64,000 bases of DNA from Chaenocephalus aceratus (lineage: Eukaryota > Chordata > Actinopteri > Perciformes > Channichthyidae): contig CM043791.1 in the NCBI GenBank assembly GCA_023974075.1, forward strand, positions 18,926,299 through 18,990,298, written 5' to 3'. Numbering within the stretch: the stretch's first letter is position 1; every line of letters begins with the position of its first letter. Of the stretch, positions 1-11,390 are shown in pieces. The notes beneath the pieces are model-generated. The model saw only the letters and a program-made list of their open reading frames with translations. It was not told the origin of the DNA and ran no database searches. A program made the position numbers and the translations under genes.

Positions 1-2281
1 TCAGAGTGACTGTAAAAAACATCTCTCTGAATTCAGGGTTTGGACACAGAAGGTTGTTTGTGTTGAAGTGTTTAGGACTGTCTTTGGCCTTAGGAAATAC
101 AGTGACCAATGTGATTTATCAACCTAAATAGTTTTGTCTCTTAGCCTCAGGAGTAGTTGTGCGTGGAAATTGAGGGCAGAAATATAGCAGGATGGTAAAA
201 ATGGTTGGCTACAAGCTAAGACATTTATAGTTTAAAACAGATATCCCCCTGCTATCCTTGAGGTACAGTATGGTGTCACTTTTGAGATTCACAGTTCTAA
301 GGAATTATAACATATCATGCATTAGACACTTAGATTAGATTAGAGTGGTCAACAATTACATCATTTAATTAATCTAAGCCACTAAACATCAAATACTTGT
401 GACAAGAAAAAGACACTTCTGTGGTGGTTTTTTCTCAGTGTGTGAAGGTAACTGATGCCATCAAATCCCAAGATGTGACTTTTTTTATATCAGTGGGAAA
501 TGGCATGGTTGCATATCTGTAGCCAATCACAACACAGCATTATACACACATATAACTGTAGTAGTTAGTACATTTACAGTAGGTCTTTAGACAGCAGAAT
601 TGTGGTTACTATTAATTTATTGCATGTATTGACAATATTTAAACTTTACTAGCACCTTCAGCATTCCATAGATTTCATTTCATGTTTCTTAAATAAATAG
701 TTATAAATAAAGCATTTTGAAAAATATTATCATTATTACTTACTTTATATTGTGTAAGTTAGAGGTCTGAAATCAACGGTCAAATGTTATCATGTGATCT
801 ATTATGTGACGTGTACTAAAATATATTTATTTGTCGTTTTGTATGTGTTGTGTACATTACCAAAACAAAAAATGCTGGTCAAAGGAAATGTACCTCGCAG
901 CATGTTATGTGTTTAAACTAGGCAATCTTCCTCTAAAAATGCCCTGGCAGGAGAGGATTATAAAATGAATTGTTACTCATTCATTTGTTAGGATCCAGAG
1001 CAAGACTGGAATAATTGTAGTAAACCTGAAAGCACTTTCATGTCACTTTGATGGTCATATTTCCCTTAAGTCACAAAGGGATACACCCTGGTGTTTTTAC
1101 GGGGACACAACTTAAATAGGTTTGTTTTTTCCATTCCTTTCTCTTTGTCTGATGTGGACTCCCACCTGCTGGTCTAATTATAGGGACCTAAAGAGCAAAA
1201 TGGTATTCTTTTTTTATGTATTTAAGGTAGAAGTCTGAATTAAACTGCACTAAGTAAATGTCAGTATCAGATTGTAAATAAAAGCAGAAAGAGAGTATTC
1301 CAACACGTCTGTCATCACAGAAATATAGATTAATTCCAAGGGGGCTTAAAATGTAACATTTCCCAAAGGAATAACAGACGCTTCAGCAACATCTGGTCCC
1401 AAAATGAGCTCACATGATGATCATAAAAAAGACTTGTGTACGTTGACCATGAACAGATCTCCACAATTAATTCACATTAATGACAGTATGATTCCTCTGT
1501 CTTTTTCTTCTATTGGCAGGCACTGTTTAATCTCAACCCGATCTGAACCCCTTCTCTCCTGTTTCTAACCCTCCAAACCTTTTGATCCTGTCCTTTCGAA
1601 GTCCTCCCTCAAAACTGCTCATTTCCCAGCAGGAGTCATAACTCAACACAGGGCAGGCCATATTCTGTTGGATAATTAACACTGCCAGTTCTCTGCTTTT
1701 TTTCTCCCAGAGGGCTTGCCATGTATAACTCATCCCAGTTGTATGTATAAGGATTGTTTCCTGTTTTCCCCAAAGCTACTGACTTGCATGCCAGCTGCCT
1801 GTGCAAATAGCTACTTTCATCTTTCATCTTTTTGGCCAACATTTCCCTCAAAATCAGCATTTTGCACCCATCTCCAATTGATCTTTAATGAACATAAATG
1901 CGGTAATTGGGAAAATAAACTTGGTATGTGGGTATCTTTACACAAAGAACATTGTAAATTGTTTGTTTGATTATGTTGTTCGGGGAATAAGCCCTGTACC
2001 CTTAAAGATTTATTCAACTATAAATGGTTTTTTAATTCAGAACCAATCTGGGTATTTTTTAATTCCCTTACTACAGAAATTGGTCCTTTTTTTTCTTTTT
2101 TTTTTAAAAATAAAATATATTTTCCTCCTATTCCAAAGCAGATCCGTAGGCTAACCCAACAAATCGGAGAACAATTGACCTTGTCTCTCTTATCTATTCG
2201 TCTGTCTGTGTGTCTGTCTGTCTTGTGTATTGAGTTCGTTGCTCTCTAATCCTGACGCTCGTGCTTTTCTGCACTTTGCAG
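1..2281 (+). other. Intron / upstream sequence of gpr153, no exon recognised
   Basis: AT-rich DNA lying 5' of the first recognisable gpr153 exon. I found no sequence matching the seven-transmembrane exons of the receptor here, so those are presumably upstream of the window. A polypyrimidine-rich stretch leads into the acceptor ending at 2281. The short open frames show no domain and no splice logic. Confidence 0.6.
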
Positions 2282-5200
2282 AAAACAGCCAAGATGGAGG
2301 AATTCATGCCGACTTAATATATGACAGACCATATGACTATAGCTCGCCGCCTGAAATCGTGACGGTAGACCGTAATGCCATGTTTGAGTTCTCAACCTTA
2401 GAAAGGGGGGTTCCGCATGGGTATCCATTGAGGGAACAACAGGAAGATAAAATGCAGTATTTGCAGGTATATTTTTTATTAATTTTCTTCATTTATTTTA
2501 CTTGATCAATTGAACTATTATTAAATAACACTGTGCATGGTGAAATGGCCTTGTTTGCCTTAACAGTAACTTGCTTGAATTTTCTGGAATCATCAGACTT
2601 TTGTTACAGATATTTTTTTGTCTTTTTTCGTGATTCTAAAATACACTCTGGCTGACTTATGTTTGGTAAATATGACCATCAGTAGTCCCATCAACATGAT
2701 GGGTGTGCTTCATTTATTGACTTGTGTGCCCTAGCCATGGCCCCCTTTTTTACAACAGTTTTATTTTGTGAGAGGGTAAGAGTTTAATAACTGACTTACC
2801 TTCTACATTCCAAAGCTTTCATGAAAGAACTATAAACATGTACTCATGTTTACCCAAAAGCATTGTGTCCATTGGATCCAGCCTCCATCCCAGTCAGATG
2901 CAGAGCTGTGAAATATTCCTTTTCAGTCTGCATTTAACAAATAAGCGTTTGTTCTAACATGCAGCCTTCTAGGACATTTCATCAAAACGGACTCACCTTT
3001 AAACTCCAAATTCTGGCCCAATATCTGATAGTGGATCAATATTGATAAAAATGATTGATTAATGCCGTGACAATGATGATAAATCTTGCTCAAATTGACC
3101 TGGAAGGCTGTGATGATGATATGTAACTTTAAAAATAAACTGACGCAACCCACACGATATTTACTTTTACCAAGCATCTTAACACTGTGTCATCTTTGTC
3201 AGAAACGACTTAACAAAGGTTTTTCAGTTCAAATACGTGAATAATTTACTTAAAAAATAAACATGTCATTTGTTATATCCCAAATGTCCAACATTATAAT
3301 GGACTTTTCAAAAACCATTGATTCTACAGAATGGATCTTTATTCAATTTGACTTTTTACAAAGCCTTGAAACAGAGATGTATACAGTAGCTATCATTTCA
3401 ACAGACCACATCATTACTCCATCCATTGTGTTGTATCCTATCATCATATGACAGTAGATTCATTTGATTGTAGTGATATATAGATGTGTTTTTCCTTACT
3501 GTACGTGTGTGTGATGGCGAAAGAAATGTGCATTTTTCTATTTCAGTTACAGAACGACATTTTTGTCTTGCTACAAGGTAGATTATAGCCCAATTAGACT
3601 ATAAATCAACCAAACCCTTTAAATCCTCAACAAGTAACACTTCCATTTGAGAATTGTTATGGCACTTCTCAAGTGATTTGATTGCAGAATAAAGACCTTT
3701 TGGCTTGGTTTACGTGTATTGTGAGTCTCTGTCCCTCCTCATCCTGCATCTTGATCCATTCTGATGCTTGTGCTGCCCTCTGCTGTTCGGCCCTCCCTCA
3801 TAACACACGTAATGCTACTGTATCGTCTGCTGTCTCACTTCTCTGTATTTACTAAAACCCACCACAGGGGGGCAGGCTGATATCAATCTTGTGGCTCTTG
3901 ACGTCACCTTGACAAACCCTCTCTCTCTTGCATAGTTGTCAGAACAGAATGGAATGTGAGTATGACGTGTAGAGAAACACCACCCCGTTGCATCTCCATG
4001 AAATGGAGGTGAATACTAGTTCAGTTATAAGGCTGTTGACACAAAAAATAAGTAAATATTGCACTTAACATCTTATATGTGCTGCATGTAGGATTTTAAA
4101 CAAACACCACAGCTGAATCAGGGTGCCAAATGAATAAATATTTCTGAAACTAACTTGTAATATAACTGATATACACTGAACAAAAATATAAATGCAACAC
4201 TTTTGTTTTTGCTCCCATTTTTCATGAGATGATCTCAAAGATCTAAAACATTTTCTATAAACACAAAATAACCATTTCTCTCAAATATTGTTCACAAATC
4301 TGAAAAAATCTGTGATAGTGAGCACTTCTCCTTTGCCGAGATAATCCATCCCACCTCACAGGTGTGGCATATCAAGATGCTGATTAGACAGCATGATTAT
4401 TGCACAGGTGTGCCTTAGGCTGGCCACAATAAAAGGCCACTCTGAAATGTTCAGTTTTATCACACAGCACAATGCCACAGATTTCGCAAGTTTTTAGGGA
4501 GCGTGCAATTGGCATGCTGACAGGAGGAATGTCCACCAGAGCTGTTGCCCGTGAATTGAATGTTCATTTCTCTACCATAAGCCGTCTCCAAAGGCGTTTC
4601 AGAGAATTTGGCAGTACATCCAACCGGCCTCACAACCGCAGACCACGTGTAACCACACCAGCCCAGGACCCTCCATGTTCACCTCCAAGATCGTCTGAGA
4701 CCAGCCACTCGGACAGCTGCTGCAACAATCGGTTCGCATAACCAAAGAATTTCTGCACAAACTGTCAGAAACCGTCTCAGGGAAGCTCATCTGCATGCTC
4801 GTCGTCCTCATCGGGGTCTCGACCTGACTCCGGTTCGTCGTCGTAACCGACTTGAGTGGGCAAATGCTCACATTCGATGGCGTCTGGCACGTTGGAGAGG
4901 TGTTCTCTTCACGGATGAATCCCGGTTTTCACTGTTCAGGGCAGATGGCAGACAGCGTGTGTGGCGTCGTGTGGGTGAGCGGTTTTCTGATGTCAATGTT
5001 GTGAATCGAGTGGCCCATGGTGGTGGTGGGGTTATGGTATGGGCAGGCGTATGTTATGGACGACGAACACAGGTGCATTTTATTGATGGCATTGTGAATG
5101 CACAGAGATACCGTGACGAGATCCTGAGGCCCATTGTTGTGCCATTCATCCACGACCATCACCTCATGCTGCAGCATGATAATGCACGGCCCCATGTTGC

Positions 5201-5907
5201 AAGGATCTGTACACAATTCCTGGAGGCTGAAAACATCCCAGTTCTTGCATGGCCAGCATACTCACCGGACATTTCACCCATTGAGCATGTTTGGGATGCT
5301 CTGGATCGGCGTATACGACAGCATGTTCCAGTTCCTGCCAATATCCAGCAACTTCGCAGCCATTGAAGAGGAGTGGACCAACATTCCACAGGCCACAATC
5401 AACAACCTGATCAACTCTATGCGAAGGAGATGTGTTGCACTGCGTGAGGCAAATGGTGGTCACACAAGACACTGACTGGTTTTCGGACCCCCCCAGACCC
5501 CCCCAATAAAGCAAAACTGCACGTTTCAGAGTGGCCTTTTATTGTGGCCAGCCTAAGGCACACCTGTGCAATAATCATGCTGTCTAATCAGCATCTTGAT
5601 ATGCCACACCTGTGAGGTGGGATGGATTATCTCGGCAAAGGAGAAGTGCTCACTATCACAGATTTTTTCAGATTTGTGAACAATATTTGAGAGAAATGGT
5701 TATTTTGTGTATATAGAAAATGTTTTAGATCTTTGAGTTCACCTCATGAAAAATGGGAGCAAAAACAAAAGTGTTGCATTTATATTTTTGTTCAGTGTAT
5801 GTCGTCAAGCTAAACATTTACATAGAAAATACTGCAAGTTAGTGTTATTACTTTATACCAGTGGCATTTAAGGCCACATAACCTTGAAAAATCCTACATG
5901 TTATATT

Positions 5908-5954
<47 letters not shown>

Positions 5955-6950
5955 TAGGTGTATGGATAATACCTTTGACGTTATATAACATGCTACTTAT
6001 CTATTGAGCAGTGCCACAATGCTTACTATCTGTGCTCTTGGTGAAATAATGACAAAGTAATGTTTTTACACTGAAGGCTTTTGTTTGTGTGTTGCGTCCA
6101 GGTGCCCCCTACAAGAAGATACTCCCACGACGAAACCGACATGTGGACCAGCGACCGGATCCCCTCATACCTTCATCGATGGGGCTCCACCGAGGACATG
6201 ATAGTGACTGCCCACTACAGCTCCACCTTACCGCGCCGCGAGATGCGCAGGAGCAGCCTGGTCTCCTACCACGAGGAGAGCCACCATCACCATCACCCTC
6301 ATCGAAAGCGGCGACGCTCTGAGGACAGCATGCACTCCCTCAAACACCTGCCCCGCGTGGTCTGTGCAGGCGGGGAGCAGCACTATGAGGACGAACTGCG
6401 GTGTTTTAGTCGCGATGAGGTGATCAACTTTATAGATGAGACTCCGCTGCCGAGCCCCAGAAAGAGCCCGCGGCGCGCGTCCAGCATTTCACTTATACCC
6501 AATGTGTATGACCAGCACACAGTCATCCTCCCTCGGTTCCTACTCACAGACTTTGAGTGTGAGCCTCAAGCTCTCAGGCGGCTCTCAGAATACAAAAGGA
6601 GCAGTAGTCGGGAGAACACGTCCCAGGTTTCCCCCAGAGCAGACAGGCCTGCTGGGAAGAAGAGCCCCGGGGTGTGTGGCTCTGGAAAAGGCTGCAGGGA
6701 GCACACGCGTGACGGGAAACCGCATTGTGAGGTGGGCTCACCTGGGCGCATCCAACAGACTGCAGGGTCGTCCAGTAGGCCCAGGACAGGCGGGGGAGCC
6801 AGGGCGGCTGCTGGAGCTGACTGGGGACATCAAAAGCACCTAAGCAAGGGCGAGAGTAAAGGAAGCACAAACAGTTTTGTAAGCACACCTTCAGCATCGT
6901 CCTCGGGATACATCACCTTTCGCTCTGATTCTGTCGGTTCAGCCAACTGA
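2282..6950 (+). CDS. gpr153: GPR153-like orphan G protein-coupled receptor, last two coding exons (partial)
   Basis: Two exons, 2282-2466 and 6102-6950, encode the long cytoplasmic tail of a GPR153-type orphan class A receptor; its ligand and signalling partner are not established. The first exon follows a TTTGCAG acceptor and ends at TTGCAG|GTATAT. The second follows GCGTCCAG and ends in TGA at 6948-6950. The exons join in frame at [14 protein letters not shown], a very conserved part of the GPR153 tail, which is my main reason for the name. The tail continues with a His/Arg-rich patch ([12 protein letters not shown]), SPRKSPRR, the block [10 protein letters not shown] shared with GPR153, and a Ser-rich end with [14 protein letters not shown]. 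The membrane domain is not in the window. GPR162 is the closest alternative, but the tail motifs and the neighbouring hes3 favour gpr153. A Tc1 element occupies the intron. Confidence 0.88.
2467..4171 (+). other. gpr153 intron, 5' part
   Basis: The intron begins with GTATAT at 2467 and runs up to the TA target site of the Tc1 element. I see no exon or structured RNA in it. Confidence 0.6.
4174..4447 (+). repeat. Left terminal inverted repeat of the Tc1 element
   Basis: It pairs with 5524-5797 over about 274 bp, from CACTGAAC at the outer edge to GGCCACTCTGAAA at the inner edge, with only a few mismatches visible by eye. Confidence 0.9.
4472..5475 (+). pseudogene. Tc1-type transposase, frameshifted
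   Basis: The reading starts at ATG 4472 with an N-terminal helix-turn-helix DNA-binding region ([11 protein letters not shown]). The frame is lost at about 4665-4675, after the GRPR-like linker, and resumes in another frame that stays open to about 5366. That segment holds the catalytic DDE parts: TDESRF near 4914, HDNARPH near 5178 and SPIEHVWD near 5278. A second frameshift at about 5357 moves the C-terminus to the third frame, ending near 5475. The family enzyme cuts and pastes the element at TA sites. With two frameshifts this copy is inactive, although all three catalytic acidic residues remain in the DNA. Confidence 0.9.
5524..5797 (-). repeat. Right terminal inverted repeat of the Tc1 element
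   Basis: Inverted copy of 4174-4447 that ends at GTTCAGTG, followed by the TA duplication. Confidence 0.9.
5911..5950. repeat. (AT)n microsatellite
   Basis: Uninterrupted AT dinucleotides of about 40 bp in the last gpr153 intron. Confidence 0.95.
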
Positions 6951-9900
6951 GCAAAGTTGTTAATATCAACATCATTACCAAAATGGTTTCCTCAATGAAT
7001 ACCACTGACATCTTGGTGGTTATGGGATAATGGCATATTGATTTTTTAAATTTGTAGCCTACTTGTGCTAATATTCTGATTTAATATATATATATACCCC
7101 GAATCAATATCTATTATTCTAAATGGCCTTAGGGGATTTGGACATTACAACTTCATGGGTAATGCTAATCGGGTTAAAGATTGGGTTTCCTGTTCTTTAG
7201 CTTTCACATCCCAAAATATCCACTGAGGACAAAAAAATGTTCAAGCACTGTCACAAATAAACTTTTAGTAGCGTTAACATTGCCAAACCTTGTTTTTGCT
7301 GTTCGATGTTTCTTATGAACTGCTCAATGATTTAGAGGAGGTCGTTTTTAAGTGCAGTTTTTCCCTGCTTTTTTTGCACTTCAGAACTTGAACTCAAACT
7401 GTATTTAACTTTGCCTGTAATGGCTGTGTGTTTTGTTGTATGGACATATTTGCCTTTCAAACCAAACTTTCCGGAATATTGCCAATGTACCTTGAGATTA
7501 ATTTCAGGGCATTATACATGTTTATTTTTATTTGAATCATGATGTACTGTTCTATTACCATTGTTATCACAAAACATGAAAGCTTTTTCGAGCCCCCTTT
7601 GTTGAAGTAAATTGAGTGGTAATCTCAAACTCTGTAATGCCTGATAGTTTTACAGTAACTGTGTGGTATTGAGATATAAAGTGAAGAACCCTGATTTTTC
7701 GTAAAAAGGTGAAGTCAGATTTGAAAGAAGATTGACATGTCATGTGTATATATGAAGGATGTTGGATTTATGGTTTTGGTGTTTTCTCGTTTTATTCAAT
7801 GAGACCTTTGCTTAGAGCATTTTCTCCCAATTCTTATTATTCCGATGTTTGTGTTAACTCTGGAGATCAAAACAGGTTCTCAAGTCTTGCATATTTACAT
7901 GAAACATCAGACCAATAAAGCGGGTGCTTTGTTACGATTAACTGTCAGCCTGACCTCACCTCTTATTTGTTTTCAGTATAAGTTGTTAGAGATCACCAAA
8001 CTCATTTCATTTTTAAAAGTAGCTTTCCAAGAGGGAACCTCTACAGATGTGAATGGTTAAAAATGTGATTAATTGCAGCCTTCAAGCTTATATGTAGCAT
8101 GACTTAAATGCTGTTGTCGTTCCTATCCAACATGAATGTTGGCAAATATTAGGAACATAGATTCGGAAATAGAACGCAATTTTAAAGTTTCGAAAAAGGC
8201 CAGAAATAACATTTGATATAATATCTTATTAAGAATGGTTCTATTCTGGGAGTTTTCGTTCAGTAAGGTTACTTATTTTAAAAACCTGATTTATCTAAGC
8301 CCCATGAAATATGCCTAATAACAATACATCAAATGGCATCTGCAAACCTCAAACAAGGGATGCTGTAGGAAAAGGTATGTTTAGATGTGTTCAAATCATA
8401 GCAACATATCAAAAGACAAGGACAAAAGTAGTATTCAAAAAGACAAGTTAAACTCCCTCTAATGTCCCCAAATTCTTACTTAAAAAGGACACTGCAGTGA
8501 ACTTTAAATTAGATGAAAACTTCTCATGTTAACACAAAATGACAATTAGTTGACTAAAGGAAGTGAGAACTTTACTACTTACAAATGATAGCAGAAACCA
8601 ACTTGTAGCTTTGACATCTAATGGATGGTAACTGCTAACATGAATGTATTTGGTTTAAGTTTTCGAATACATTATTAGTATAAGGACAACATTAAACTGA
8701 AATGACCCCTTTGGTTTTACAATGATTTTGCCATTGCCATCCAAGTTATACATTGGCACGCGTTTGGCATATTCATTTTCACCCTTCTGCAATCTTTTAA
8801 ATGTTTGGTTTTGATCCTTGTGTATTAGTGCACCTCAGCCTTTTCAAGTGGAAGGAATTATTGTTTTGTGCTTTCTTTGGAAGCAAAACATTGCATTTCT
8901 CTGTTAAGCTTTACTATGTCATAGATTTTTGCATTCTGTTGTGTTTACAATATTGAAATATCATTTTGTAACATATCAAAAGATTTATGACTAAAAAAGG
9001 AATGATGTAAATGTCATGATTTTCTTGTTCAGATGATGACTTTGTTAAAAAGATATGGCTGAATAAATTCACAAGATGATACACTGGTGTGTTTTAAGAC
9101 ATTTGCTGAATTGCATATTATTTATGTATGTTTCCATTTGATATATTTTTGATATTTTGAAAGAATACAAAAAGGAAATCGCATGCTCTCAAAACTTTGC
9201 ATGGCACCACAAGAAAAAAGATGAATAAATGAACAAGCTTTAATCAAAACTCAGACATAAACACAAATTTAGCCTGGATGACTTTTGAAAAAACTAGTGT
9301 AGTGTTTTGTCCTTCAATCCTATGATAATGAAATGATTAATAATCATAACTTAACATTAAGAGTTTCAGATGGTATTAATATAGTTGCCATAGTGACAAA
9401 CACCTGTGTTTCATTTGGAAACATTCCTTGAAGTATAGAAAGCTGTGTAGCCTGCCTCATTGTTATGTATGCTATATCTTTAAAGTTACTGGGTTTATCA
9501 ACTTCAAGCGAGGTAATTTCGTTTATTTAAAGTCTTTTATATATTTCTTTATAAAGGATGCAGGGAAATGGTTAATCTAGGTAGGCTATGGCATTTGGTA
9601 GATTATGTAGACTAACACTTGGAGACATACAACAAGTCTACATCTTGAACAAAGAAACGGTTCTATATCAATTGTAATACATTGTTGATCACATCACTTT
9701 AAAATGTAAACGTTATATAAGGGTCCCAGTGTTATGGTCTTTCTTTATGCTCAAAGGCGGGAGGCCCATTTTTAAATCAAAGTTATAGCTCCACCTACTG
9801 GCAGCGCAGCAAACTCCATGCATTACGTAATGTTCCCTCGATCAGTCTCCAATGATCGCGGCAATATACTTCCAACAAGCAACACTTTAACCCATTTTGC

Positions 9901-9990
9901 AAAGTTATAAATACAAGGTAACCGTCTAAGTAACAATTGCTGACGTCTATGTTTTATATAAATAACATTCATTAGTCTTCAGATCGTCGG
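6951..9990 (+). other. gpr153 3' UTR and intergenic DNA
   Basis: AT-rich non-coding sequence after the gpr153 stop. Candidate AATAAA signals lie at 7256-7261, 7914-7919 and 9062-9067; which one is used cannot be told from sequence. No coding exon or complete repeat was recognised. Confidence 0.6.
7256..7261 (+). terminator. First AATAAA after the gpr153 stop
   Basis: Canonical polyadenylation hexamer about 305 bp after the stop codon. Later AATAAA copies at 7914 and 9062 could also end the transcript. Confidence 0.4.
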
Positions 9991-10062
9991 AGCAGAGTGG
10001 CGCAGCGGAAGCGTGCTGGGCCCATAACCCAGAGGTCGATGGATCGAAACCATCCTCTGCTA
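9991..10062 (+). tRNA. Initiator tRNA-Met (anticodon CAT)
   Basis: The 72-nt sequence begins AGCAGAGTGGCGCAGCGG and folds as a cloverleaf. The acceptor arm pairs AGCAGAG with CTCTGCT. The anticodon stem CTGGG (10016-10020) and CCCAG (10028-10032) encloses loop CCCATAA, with anticodon CAT at 10023-10025. GGATCGAAACC replaces the usual T-loop TTCG, a hallmark of eukaryotic initiator tRNA. A run of five T at 10066-10070 can end Pol III transcription. The A-box (GTGGCGCAGCGG) and B-box (GATCGAAACC) are intact, so the gene looks functional. It stands alone; I saw no other tRNA in the window. Confidence 0.97.
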
Positions 10063-11049
10063 ATATTTTTCAGCCGTGAAGCGTTTGTCACAAAATCTAA
10101 ACTTGTTTGTTGTGAAAATAACTGAAATCCTCCAAATAAATTACAATGTATTTGATAAATCTCTCAGTAAACACCTCCTTCTGTATATATAGTAATTTCT
10201 CTACTTTCTCATGACTGATAATAACTATAACGGACAACCAAGCTCTGTCTGTAGCCTGTTGCTGGCCATTTCCCTGGTGCTAAGTAGGACTATACACCAT
10301 AGATCTTTGGGTCAACTTTGGCTCACAGTAAATGCGTACATATTAAGTAAGAATACGGCGGTGTTCAGACCTGTGTCTCAAATCAGCTGATTGGCCTCTG
10401 CAGCCCCTGCTTTGTATGTTGAGCAGCAACACGGCTCTTTCTACGAGCCCAAAGGTAATTCCACGGTAATTAAACGAATAATTCGTATTTTCTTTAGGTG
10501 GGTCGCTTACCGTAGTAGGCCTATGTCTTAAATGCACGATGCACCTAGTTATACCCCTGTTTGTTTGAGAGAGTACTGCAGTTGTGCCGAAACTGCCGTG
10601 GCAGAGACATAATGACCAGCAAAATGAGCAGGGAACAGAGGGGCCTGCAGCTCGTTTCATCCACGTCTGCTCTCTTAAGAGCGCTTGACTAGGTCCAGTC
10701 TAATGCAAATAACTCATTATCTCCCCATTCGGCTCTCAGCTCTAATGTGCGTCGCTGTTATAGTGGCAAACCAAACAATGCCGAGAAGAGTTCATAGAAA
10801 CACTCAGAAAAAGTTTAATGGCATTCAGTGTCGATGTCACGTGGCATTCCCTTTCTTGGCTTAAACAAACTTTTCTTGAGCCATGAGCCTCTGTTGGTCT
10901 CCTCAAAAGAATAGCTTTGACTTTGTGGGAAGAGAGTATTAAGAAGATTTACAGACGGGGTTTATGAGGCGAGCAGACCAAACAAAAAGCTTGAATAACA
11001 AGCACTCGCCATAAGGAGGTTTGACGCTGCGAGTTTGGATGTTATTTTG
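10063..11049. other. Intergenic, nothing recognised
   Basis: Apart from the T run ending the tRNA, no gene, repeat boundary or long inverted repeat was seen. Confidence 0.5.
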
Positions 11050-11059
11050 CAGGGAACGT

Positions 11060-11390
11060 TTTTCATTTCAAACCTTTATTTATACAGATCATTGATCTCT
11101 TTTTCAAGGGAGACCTGCTCAAGTAGTTCCACATGAAACATAAAAACATAAATAGAACAACAAAAGGACATCATACAGCATCATTTACATAATTATCCAC
11201 ATAAACAGGTACCAATAGCTTCCGATTGAGGAGCATCCAACCGAGCTTTAAAAACATTTAGTGGCACCAGATTGTTCAGTTTCCATTTAATTTGCAGACT
11301 ATTCCAAGACAGAGGAGCTGCGCATCTAAAAGCTGTCTTCCCTAAGACAGTCCTAGCAGTTGGCACATTTAATAAAACCACAGCTTTCAA
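11060..11390 (-). mobile_element. 5'-truncated LINE 3' end (probably L2-like)
   Basis: Read on the - strand, 11390-11193 gives a short peptide with the pattern FRCAAPLSWNSL...FKARL, typical of the last ~50 residues of L2/Rex-type LINE ORF2 proteins. It is followed by a short 3' UTR with TTGATCTGTATAAATAAAGG-like sequence. It is a dead 3' fragment without reverse transcriptase motifs. The family assignment is uncertain. Confidence 0.55.

Larger units (their letters stand above)
4174..5797 (+). mobile_element. Tc1/mariner-family DNA transposon, full length with long TIRs
   Basis: The 1,624-bp element is bounded by CACTGAACAAAAATATAA at the left and its inverted complement at the right, and is flanked by TA on both sides (4172-4173 and 5798-5799), the Tc1 target duplication. 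Terminal repeats are about 274 bp each (4174-4447 and 5524-5797) and nearly identical. The interior holds a frameshifted transposase. It sits in the gpr153 intron in the same orientation as the gene. Its structure is complete, but it cannot be autonomous because the transposase is broken. Confidence 0.93.

Noticed and set aside
1716..2154. Possible additional gpr153 exon upstream of 2282
   Set aside because: The translations do not resemble receptor helices and lack acceptor/donor pairs in phase with the known exon.
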